A DNA stretch of 64,000 nucleotides from contig CP099841.1 of assembly GCA_030062745.1 (NCBI GenBank), positions 8,429,001-8,493,000 of the forward strand, read 5' to 3'. This DNA comes from Capitulum mitella. Taxonomy: Eukaryota > Arthropoda > Thecostraca > Pollicipedomorpha > Pollicipedidae. Position 1 is the stretch's first letter. The number at the start of each line of letters is the position of its first letter. The notes under the pieces are model-generated. The model worked only from the letters and a program-made list of their open reading frames with translations. It was not told where the DNA came from and made no database searches. Made by a program: the position numbers and the translations under genes. This document shows, piece after piece, positions 48,551-59,217 of the stretch.

Positions 48551-49070
48551 CGGCGCCGGCCTCCCCGGCCGCTCCCGGCGCCGGCCTGGCCCGGCCGCTC
48601 CCGGCGTCGGCCTCCCCGGCCGCTCCCGGCGTCGGCCTCCCCGGCCGCTCCTGGCGCAGCCTGGCCCGGCCGCTCCCGGCGCAGCCTGGCCCGGCCGCTC
48701 CCGGCGCAGCCTGGCCCGGCCGCTCCCGGCGTCGGCCTCCCCGGCCGCTCCCGGCGTCGGCCTCCCCGGCCGCTCCTGGCGCAGCCTGGCCCGGCCGCTC
48801 CCGGCGCAGCCTGGCCCGGCCGCTCCCGGCGCAGCCTGGCCCGGCCGCTCCCGGCGCCGGCCTCCCCGGCCGCTCCCGGCGCCGGCCTCCCCGGCTGCTC
48901 CCGGCGCAGCCTGGCCCGGCCGCTCCCGGCGCCGGCCTCCCCGGCCGCTCCCGGCGCCGGCCTCCCCGGCTGCTCCCGGCGCCGGCCTCCCCGGCCGCTC
49001 CCGGCGCAGCCTGGCCCGGCCGCTCCCGGCGCAGCCTGGCCCGGCTGCTCCCGGCGCAGCCTGGCCCGGC
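48551..49070. repeat. 25-bp minisatellite with two unit types and a 125-bp higher-order repeat
   Basis: About 21 units start CCGGCCGCTCCCGGCG. Type A ends CAGCCTGGC; type B ends TCGGCCTCC or CCGGCCTCC. The order from 48591 is B B A A A, B B A A A, B B A B B B A A A. The first two five-unit blocks (48591-48715 and 48716-48840) are identical, including a CTGGCG variant in the first A of each, so they arose as a block duplication. The 487-codon plus frame and long minus frames through here are repeat translation. Confidence 0.95.
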
Positions 49071-49079
49071 GCTCGCCAG

Positions 49080-52000
49080 GGCCAGGCGTCCGGCGCTACC
49101 TCCGTGTTCATCTGACTGAGCGGAACGCGCAGGCAACATTTCCGGCGCTGCCGACGTGACGATGGCTGCGTTCACGTGACGTGGCCGTTTCGGGTGGAGC
49201 CCTGGAGCAACGACGACGATTCGTAGTTTGGCCGTATTTCGAAAGGTAAAAAATATACATGGTATGCAGGGCTTTTCCATCAACCGCTCGGTGGGGAAAT
49301 CTGTCCACCAAGTGTCGCCGTAGCAGATCGTTTAATTCAAAACTGCCGTCGAAAATCAAACTTCAGGCTGGACGCCATGGTGTGCCATTGCCGCTGTACA
49401 AACCTACCGAGCCAAAGCCCCCCCCTCCCAGGGGAGCATGACAGATTCTGTTGCTGATCCACTGGCACTCACGCCTCCTCTGACTCACCGGCGGTTTTTA
49501 AGCCGCCAGCTTGCCGGATTCGGCCGGCGGGCTGGCCGCCCATGGCGCCCGTCGGAGGACAGGTTTGGTCGGTCCAGGTGTCGCCGGCTCGGCGCGGCCA
49601 GGCGGACGCGAGCCGGATGCGGCGCCGCCCGGTCCGTGCCCGACGGCCGCGGATGAAAGTCGCCGCCGCACTCGGCCGCGCGGCGCCACCAACTCCGCCG
49701 CGAATCTCGCGCCGGCTGGCCGGCGGCGTCGGGGCGTGCCCGGCGGGCGCGCCGCAGCCGCGCCGGGGCTCCGGCCGTCCGTCGAGAGCAGGCGGTCTTC
49801 GCCGGGCGCGCGTCCGCCGGCCACCGCCAAAGGTCGTCGGCGCCGACATTTCGCGACGGACGACGCGCCACCTTCCGTCAGGTGAAACTGCGCCCATGTC
49901 GGCGACATTTGGGCTCGGCCGGCCGGCTCCTGTCGTTACCGCTGGCCGGCCGGCCGCCGGCAGCGGACAGAGGCACGGCCAGGGAGGCGCCGCACGGTTC
50001 ATCTGGGCCGGGCCTGTCCTGATGTGTGCAGCTAAGCCCGGGTATACGTCCCGCCTCTTTCTCGGAGCGGAAAGAAATGATGCTGACGAAAAGCGGACCA
50101 CAGGGGGCAGCCTTCACTTCTTTATCTTTACCCTTAACCCCATGATGTCGCATGGAAAGCCGAATCTGCCAATGCCCCACTTTTCCACCGTTCTCACACC
50201 TATGATGCCGGGTTTTCAGTGGGTGTGCGACATTTGCACAACCGAGTTATGCAGATGTGTGAAGTACCTTCTTTCAGAAGGCGCTGTTTTAATGTTTGCT
50301 TTTTTAAGATGATGGATGGAGGCACTATTATTAATTTTCTATGGTGGAGGGGACAGAATTAGTTTCGTACTATCCCGATGACGTGAGTGCGCCGAAGTTT
50401 TAATTGGCCTGCTGAAAGCCGGAATGTTTATATAATTTCGCCTCCAACGAGATCAGAGGACCTCGTCGCTATCCGAGAAAAGACGGGTGATGACAGCCTC
50501 ATTCCCTCGTTTCTGACAGCCACAATGCACACGTCCGAACGACACGGAACAGCGTGCCCGCAAGAACTCGGGCGGGGAACAGCACGCAGCGTCAGAACAC
50601 GGGCACGACGCCGACGTCAGGTGACGGGCCGATGACGCGTCGGTCCGGCGGCCGGCGCAGCTGCGGGCAAAAACAGCTCGGCCGTCACAGCTGCTCGGCG
50701 CCCCACAGTTGCGGACCCGGCGGACCGAGGCCGCGGCCGGTCAGACGCGGCCGGCCGCCACCCTCCCCTCCCCCCGCGAGGCGCCGCCCGGACGGCCCGC
50801 GCCGCCGCCTCGCCACGACAAATACGCCCGGCGGCCGGCCGGCCGGCCGGCGTGACGTCACCGTCTGGGATAAATAAACGGCGTGGCGCCGGCGGCCCGG
50901 TGAGCGGCGCCGGGCCGGGCGCCGCCGCCGCCGCCGCGCTTTCGGGCGCCGCCCGGCCGGCCGGCCGGCCTCGTCACCCAGACCGGGCCGCCGGCCGGCC
51001 GGCCGCGCCGCCGCCAATAACGGAATTCCTGCACACACCGGCCGGCCGACCGCAGCCAAACATCGGCCGTCGGCCGCCGCGCCGCGCCCGCCGCCGCCGA
51101 GACTCCCCCGAGGGAGGACACAGCCCCTGACAGCGCGACAGCCCGCCGCGTATCTCGAGCCGAACGCCGGCGAGCCCTCACCTTGCACGGTCCGTAACTG
51201 GCGAGTGCTCCGGGCCAGAAACAGGTCCCGGCTCGGCGCTGTCCACGGCCGCTACGTCTCCGGCGGCGGACACAGCGGCGCAGAAACAGCACGCCACTTC
51301 ACTTCCATGTCCGGCCGACAGCGCGGCCGCCGCTCGGCCGCCGACCCCACTCTGCCCCTCTCGCCGATCGCGTCTGGGTGCTGTCGCAGCCCCGTCACGC
51401 CGCGCGCAGTACCGCCGTCGCACAGACGGTACTCCACTCGCTCGGCCTGTTTGGATTTGTGACGTCACCGCCAGGGATTCGTTGAAGGTCGTTTGCCAGA
51501 TCATCGATTCATCACGTGCGCCCAGCGCCATCTGTGAGGAGGCTACAAAGCTCAGCTTAGCGCAATCCCGCCATGTGTATGTGACGCCAGTTCGGTAGCT
51601 TTCAGGAAACATGCAATTTGGTATCTTGTTCTCCTCGAATAACATGACAAAAAGCGCATCATTACTGCCCAAATATAAGCTATATGCGATACTCCAGAGT
51701 CTGTGGTGCTGTGGTCAGCGAAGACGAAAGCTATGGATAAATGCTCTAACATTTCACCGCATGGTACTTTATTTAAAGGATTGCGAAATTCAGTCTCAGG
51801 TCCCAGGTGTACTGATCCAGGCATTTCGAATCCTCTACACTTTAGGAATGTTACAAAATATCAGATGTTATACTCCATGCATATGTCTGTTCTTTTGGAA
51901 CTGGGTACTGGTACGAATAGCAGATACCTGTTCAATGCGTTATCATGGATCAATAATCATCCAAAACGAGGTCAAAGACAAAAAGCGGGGATTTTCGTAT

Positions 52001-52552
52001 CGTATACCAAAAGGCTAACCAACAGTCTATGGTGCCCGTAGTTTATGCACGACGCGAGCTATGAAAAGCTGCTGTCGGGAACGAAAAAACGAAACGAATT
52101 GCAATATTCGTGAAATGATTAAGGCGTATCGAAGGAATGGTGCCGCCCATGCACGGACGACTGCAGGAGTCCGGTCTTCCGAAAGCAGTTGCAGAGGTGG
52201 GAAGTGGGGCCTCCCTTCAAGAAAGCGGCACACTAGAGCTGGCGGGTAAGGGCTGGACCTAGAATTCCGTGCCCATCTGTTCCTGACTAAACGGTGTCGT
52301 CAGATTCAGTGCTTCTGCGTACGCGCCTCCTTTTCAAGATGCAGTGCAGTTAACCACGAGTCATTGAAGCGTCGCATTTTTCGTGGCTCGTAATCCTGGC
52401 ATGTCTGGTTATTTCCTACACTCCCTCTAACAGAGTACCCTAAAAAGAGCCGGACGAACATTGCTTTCGGGAGAAGCGCGCTAAGTCCATCTCCTTTTTT
52501 CCCTTTCAGCCCATGGTTCTGTGCTGCACCAACAAAAAATCGCTGTTACTCA
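49080..52552. other. Intergenic region downstream of ORC3, no gene recognised
   Basis: GC-rich islands at 49.5-50.0 and 50.6-51.4 kb, the latter with runs of CCGGCCGG and TGACGTCA octamers at 50853 and 51460. AT-rich sequence follows to 52.5 kb. Island-scale open frames on both strands show no family features. Confidence 0.45.
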
Positions 52553-52558
52553 TTTATT
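52553..52558 (-). terminator. Candidate poly(A) signal for ORC3
   Basis: AATAAA on the minus strand, about 720 bases after the ORC3 stop. It is the first perfect hexamer I see downstream. Use would imply a 3' UTR across the repeat at 52740-53272. Confidence 0.3.
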
Positions 52559-52739
52559 TCTCAACAACAACAGCTGCTTCGTCACAGCTGAGCAGCATTC
52601 AGCTCCAAATCACCGACAAACAAAAGGTACCACAAAAAATATCGGAACACCTGCCGGCTATTCGTGTCGCTCGCAGATGGCGCATCGACTTCGTGACATC
52701 CCTGCAGCCGACGGAGCCAGCTGAGCGGCCACAGCAGAT

Positions 52740-53272
52740 CCGCACTAGACCCACAGGGTGTAAGGCCAGGTCAGGTCGCTTAGGTCTGATTCAGTCGTTG
52801 CGGTCAGGGCCGACGGTACCAGTCCAGATCAGGTCAGGGCAGATCAGGTCCGGTTTGGTCAGGTTCTTAGCCTGGTGTGATTAGACACGATTGCAGGTAT
52901 GTGACGTCAGGTTAGGGTTGGGTTCAGTCAGGTTGTGTCGGGTTCGGGCTAGGTTGGGTTGGAGACAAGACAGGCTAGGGTTAGGTCAGGTTGAGGAAAG
53001 GACAGGTTAGGGTTGAATCAGACTAGGATTAGGTCGGGTTCAGTGAGGATGGTCAGCCCGGTTTGGTTCAAAGAAGCTTTATCTGGTCGCGTAAGACCAA
53101 GTTATGCACAGGCCGGCCAGGTCAAGCCGCACACAGTCACAATGGTCGACAGGCAATGCCAACCCAAGACAGTCCCATTTGCGCAGTCTGTTCTGACCAG
53201 GTAGGGTCGAGCCCGGTCACCACACCAGGCCCATCTCGTCTGGTCTGACCGCATCAACTGAGGTCAGGCCTG
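52740..53272 (+). repeat. Degenerate AGGTCA/GGTTAGG-type repeat in the ORC3 3' flank
   Basis: Motifs AGGTCAGG, GGTTAGGGTTGGGTT, CAGGTTAGGG and GGGTTCGGG recur every 5-15 bases over about 500 bases, beginning within two bases of the ORC3 stop codon. Some segments approach the arthropod telomere unit TTAGG, and AGGTCA is also a nuclear-receptor half-site. A TGACGTCA octamer lies at 52902. It is too degenerate to name. Confidence 0.6.
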
Positions 53273-53273
53273 G

Positions 53274-53379
53274 TCAGCACGACCCCCAGGTCAGGCGGGC
53301 AACGTGGTCAGTCTTCCTCCGCGTCGACTTGATGAAGCCCAGGTACTGCAGCTCCGCCACCGCGTGCGCAAATCGCGCT
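53274..53379 (-). CDS. ORC3: ORC3 last coding exon: winged-helix C-terminus and stop
   Basis: The acceptor is GTCCCCGCAG. One base (A) completes CAA with the preceding exon, giving [16 protein letters not shown], then [19 protein letters not shown] and TGA. This is the near-invariant C-terminus of ORC3, a winged-helix region. The length of 34 residues after the split codon fits the family. Confidence 0.96.
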
Positions 53380-56300
53380 CTGCGGGGACGCTGTCAAGGA
53401 ATTCGAATTTCACAATGACTGACAAACGACAGGGGACACCAAAAACGTGAAACGAGCAATCGCAAAGCAATATTTTAATTCAAAGGGGAATATGACAAAA
53501 ATATTACATTCTGTTACAGTGGACCCCCGCTGTTCGCGGCTTCGACATTCGCGGTTTCGCGCATTCGCGGATTTTTCAGGATATTAATAAAACGAAATCA
53601 CAGGAGGCTATCTCCTGCATTTTTAGCGACGGAAGCTGTTCCTTCCGGTTATAGTGCTCTTATTGCATGTTTCCCATGAAAAATATCACAGGGGGTATCT
53701 CCAGCATTTTTAGCGACGGAAGCTTTTCCTGCCGGTTATAGTGCTCTTATTGCATGTTTCCGATGAAAAATATCACAGGAGGCTATCTCCTGCATTTTTA
53801 GCGGCGGAAGCTGTTCCTACCGGTTATGGTGCTCTTATTGCATGTTTCCGATGAAAAATACTGTCCTTCATGGTCATGCCGTACATGTACTAAAAATATA
53901 TGCTGTGCAGCACAGGAGACAGTGTGCCCACTAAGACTCGTGTCATAATGCATTTATGTATCTTTTTATTCATATTTACATTTTTGCCTTTATATTTTTT
54001 CTACATGCATTTTATATTTCAATAATCTTCCCTGGACGTATTACTGCATAACTGGCTTAAAAGTTTAAGAAGACTACAGGCTACAGACTAATGTACGAAA
54101 CCCAATTGGTTTCATACAAGGTCTGTAGTTTATCGCAATAACTTGAACAGTAAAACAGTGGTTCAGAGAAAAGGATCGGTTTATTCACGGATCAGCCTTA
54201 TTCGCAGGGGTTCGGTAAATAGGCCCGCGAATAGCGGGGTCCACTGCGCAGGAAAAAAATTTCTCTAAAAAGCTGACGAATAATTTACATTCATTTCGAC
54301 AATCACCAAACCTACCACGAGGTCTCACATATCACCATTTACTTTGATCCAGTAGACAACGGGTCGTTTGGGTCGCGTGTTTTACCCTACACCGTGTACG
54401 GAACTACACACAACCTAAATGACAAGCCCTCCTCCGAGAAAAGATCGCCCACATGAATATTTACCGATGTCCGTAATTTCGTAAGAAATGTATCTGAAAA
54501 TCTTGTCCGCCCCCCTCCCCCCTAAAAAAACACCCAAATGTGAATATTTTCACTACAGTTAGCCAGAAGTTACATGAACTGAAAGTACGACAGGCACAAG
54601 ATCAGTCTGTCAACAGACAATCACCGCCGGCAATCAACTGATTTCCTTCTCGACCATACGCAATTAAATATCGAAAAATCGACCATATGCAAATAAAGGT
54701 TGGAAAATGGCAAAGTGCGACCCAACCAAAATATCGCTTTCATTTTCAGCACAAACAACCTACAATATTTGTGCAATATCATGGTGCATTTTTCCACAAC
54801 TGAAACACAAACTATACAGACAACGAATAAAAATCAAATGAGCACCTGATATCCCCATAAATACGCGCAATTAGATGCCTTGCAGTTCATTTTTGCCTCC
54901 TTCGTGATGTTTCCGTTTGTGAAAATCATCGGACTGACTGATCGTCACTGATTAAGAATGTGTGCTTCAATACTTCTGATAGCTTGAAGAGCAGTGCAAG
55001 GCCATGTGTTCCGAAATATGCCCATATAACCATAAAACACGGCTTGCGTGCGCAGGTGCGGGACATGCACGTCTTGAAAAATCTTTTTTGCATTAGCAGC
55101 GTCTTCCAAAGAAAAAAAGCTTGAAAATGGCCTACTGTGAAATGACGAATTGTCTATGGGTATTTGATGGGAGCGGATGGCGACACCACTGGCCATGTTT
55201 TCATCTTAAAACCCATTCGTCCGGAACTCGCGACTCGTCAGTTTCGGGCTGGTTTCTGCTCAGGCTCCTTATTTCGCACACGATGCACGAAACAGAACCG
55301 GACGTCGGGCATCGTTAAACACGAGTCCCGAGTAACGGTCAGCCGCGCGTCGGGCCATTACGCGAGCGCGGTCCATCGTATCAAACCGGCTGGTAGATGC
55401 CATCTGTCAACACCAACCAACGCTCTAAAGTCCGCCGCACGCGCGTCGCCATCGCCGCCGCCGCCGCCACCGCGGCGCCAGGGACCGGCGGCTATCAGCC
55501 GATACCGCGGGGCCGGTGGCGGCGGAGGCGCGGCCCGCTATCGGCCGCGTCTCGCGTCCGCCGGCGGCGGCCCGGCGCCCGGAAAGGATACTGCAGCGCG
55601 TCGTCTTCGTCGTCGGCGCCGACCACGGCGCGGAAGGCCTGCAGCCAGTCGAATAAATTGATGAGCCTGCCGCACTCGAGGTGTAGCTTGTAGACGACGC
55701 AGAGGTCGGGCATGCTGGGCACGATCGAGGCCGGGTCGCTCAGCTGAAACAGCACCGCGGTGAGCGGGTGGGAGCAATGAGGTGACGGTGCCCGCCCCAG
55801 AAGACCTTAAGGACTCATTCCGACGTGGCCAAACTCACATTCCAACTCAGCCAAATTCAGACACCCGGTCCAGAACGAGTGAAACAGAACACCGCGCAGC
55901 TGAAACGTTCCCAGTCACCATCTTGCGCTCCTGCCGCCCAACGGAAAACCAGGGGAAGCAATCACCCTGTGCTCCGTGGAACCACACACGCTGTCTCGAG
56001 TGGGTAGCACTTACGGAACAGAGAATCGGAGTACAAAACATGACGGAACTGACAAAGCTACATCGATAGCTACATTACCACAATAAACAAGAACACTGAT
56101 AAATTCCGTACGACCTTGAAAACGCGAGGACAACTGACTGTCGCAAAGCCTGGCTGGCCTCTTCACAAAGCACAGACTACCGAAAAGTCGGAACCACCAA
56201 CTGCCGCTACGGCTCACACGCTGAGCTCCACCCCCCCCCACCGGCGTCCGCCGGGGTCCTGACCTTGCAGCAGGAGCACTGCAAGTACTTGACCGGGTCG

Positions 56301-59163
56301 GCCAGCGCAGTCTGCAGGGAGGAGCGCGGGGTGCCGACCAGCTGGCGCCGCACCGCCGACACCGAGTCGAACAGCACGGCCTCCTGGCGACGACACACTG
56401 ACTCATGGCCACGTCACGTTTCCTGACGCTACTGCAGTGATGTAACATGGTGATCGCAGAGAGGGACTGCCAATGTTTTGCAGTCTGTTTTCGACTGGAA
56501 ATTAATGCCATTCTCCTGCTCTTGACACTCCCTTGACGTTCATCTATCCAGATGCCACTGGCCAAGCAAGATATCATGTCTGGCATCACGCTAATGAAAA
56601 CAGACACAAACGTGATTCAGGTATTCAGAAACTCAGACAACCCTCTCCCTGGCTTCCCTCAGACCATGGCAGTACCTTCGCGCAGGTGCCTGATGACGGG
56701 CCGGGTCACCAAGGCCCTGTCTCGAGCTGACCTCAGGTCACGACAGTACGTACGTGCAAAAGCCACCTGACCAGCCGGGTCACCACAACCCTGTCCCTGG
56801 CTGACCTCGGGCCACGGCAATACGTACGTGCAGGGGCCAGCTGGCCGGCCGAGTCACCAAGGCCCTGAGGCGATGGTCCAAGTCGGCCACCACAGAGGCG
56901 CGCAAACTCTCGTACGGGTTCAGCCGACGGTTCTGGGCGGCTCCCATGGACTGCAGGCTCTGCCCGCAGACGTCGGCACCGCGTCAGTCACGATCTCGCT
57001 CATGCTCCAGCCAACGTGGCCTGTGTTCCGGCTATCATCCAAGGTCTGCTCCACGAGGGTTTACCCCGTAACGCATACCTATAACGAATATTCTTTACCG
57101 TATTCAGCGACATAATCTTTATAACCCTCTCCAAACTGGACTCCCGTACCTCCATCATCATTTACCGTGGCCCGTACCGCTTTTTTCTCAATAACTGACT
57201 GAACATCTCTGAACAAACGCAGCAAGTATGCGGGTAATAAACGCTGATTTTCCTATCGGACAAGTGCCTCGATCTCAATGGAATGCAGGTTATATACCAT
57301 CTGTACTGACCATTTTCATGACCCGCTGCACCCTCTCGCACACGTCATGTCCGGGCCGAGTGAAGCAGTGCCCAGGCGCCGAAACATTGTCCTGGTCAGC
57401 CGAGAATCTGACCTGTACGCACCTGTATTCCGTCTGGATCCGGGTGCATGCCTACTCCGTACGCGACTGCCCGTATCACCAGTTCCTCCCTGTATAACCG
57501 AGACAATGTCGCTCCCTGGTGACTGTTCGTACCTCCACAACCTCCATTAAAGTCGTAGCTCCTTGTGAAGCCAAAACCACTCCCGCCTCCCGATAACCTC
57601 CGTCCCGTCAGTCGTACCTCCTTGAGCGACTGCCGACTGGTGGCCTGTTTGAGCCGTCGCTCCACCAGGCGGCGCTGCTGGTCGTCCTGTTCGGCGCCGG
57701 CTTCAGCAGGCCGCGTCTCCAGGGTCCGGACGGCCCGCAGATGCTGCTCCAGCCCGCCCGCCAGCTCCGAGCCCGGCCGCTCGGCTGCACGTGAAGACGA
57801 CACCGCCGGTTGGACGGCTCAGGGTGGCCACAACGCAGAGCCGCCGGCCGAACCGGCAGCGGGCGGACCGGTCGCCGCGCGCGCGAAGTGACGCGTTCGG
57901 ACGGCATTTTGCGCGCAGTCTGAATGGTTCGGAACCGAATAAGAGTGCAGGCCTCAGCTGCTGTCGCGAAAGCACGACAACAGAGGCAGAGATAATGACG
58001 AAAAGGATAACTGGAATTTAGTCGCCGCACTCCAAATATGCGCTTCCGTTTACAGGCGATGAATGTTTTCACGAAAAACCAAGTGCTACCAGCGGCGGGT
58101 ATTAGATTCAAAACCATTTCACGTCGTGATCAAGGCAACAAAGAATATTCTTTAAACCAGCAGAAGCTGGTTTCTACAAAGCTTCCACAACTATGGCATA
58201 AGCTTGGTAATTTTTAGAAATAAAGAAATAGTAAAGACCAATCAATTAATTAATAAAGAAATTTGTACCGTATTGGTTCAATTCGACGTCTGCACAACTT
58301 TGGAAGAGTGTTCAAACCACGCAAACTTCTTCCGACAGATGCAGCAAGCTAGCGCGGCAAGCGCACACTCTGTCATCAGAGGGCTCGGAGCCGGCAGTCC
58401 TGCAGTTCGCCACGCGCCATGCCAGCTCAACGAGGCTCCGTAGGCCGCAGCCAGCGAGCCAGGAAAGGACCACTTGCCCGGCAGTTATACGGCGCACCGC
58501 GCGGTCGGGCGAAGGTCAGACACAGACGGGGCTGTTCTCGGAAATACCGCGTGCTGCAGCGGCCATGATCTTATCGAACCACACGACGTGACCAGACGGC
58601 TGAAAACTCGAGGTCCCCTCCGGCTCTGACGCCAGCACCACCGCCACGAGCGGATCATCGCAAAAGGAGCGTCAACCACACAATCGTGAACGAAAATGAG
58701 CCGGATATTTTCTTTTGACAAGTGGTGAGTTGATCTCAATCGACCACTCGAGCTGAGTGACAAGGACTAATGACGGGAAACGCGCGTACAATCCAAGAGA
58801 ATGCAGCAATAACCCAAAAGTCTTTGAACAAAGGCACGCGACTGGTTGCACCCTAAAACGGGAAAATCTGGCTCCGCACGATGGCCGAGAGATACCATTA
58901 GTGTTCCAGTTATCACCCGGACTAATCCTGTCGCACCTGATCACGAAGTGTTCTCGACAAACGACAGCGCACAAAAATATCGCCTACGTATCCTGGTCGT
59001 CAGCCGGCAAACCGGTCATGTCAAGGGGTACGGAGTGGCGCGCGTGGCTGCCGCATGGCTGGCCATGAACTCCAAACTGGTTCACGGATTAACGCAGGAG
59101 CACTGGAGCAGCTGGTGGGCCACCTGAGCCAAAGATCGCCCGACTGTGTGAAAATTGGCCACT

Positions 59164-59217
<54 letters not shown>

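Noticed and set aside
47696..49159. 487-codon plus frame and 357/343-codon minus frames
   Set aside because: They translate the 25-bp minisatellite in successive frames; the periodic protein is a by-product.
52740..53272. Interstitial telomere
   Set aside because: TTAGG-like blocks are too degenerate and mixed with AGGTCA blocks to call telomeric sequence.
55495..55591. Extension of the ORC3 YKLHLEC exon into 55591-55495
   Set aside because: The GTATCC donor at 55591 gives the only phase that joins ARFAHAV in the last exon; the extension is Arg/Pro low complexity.
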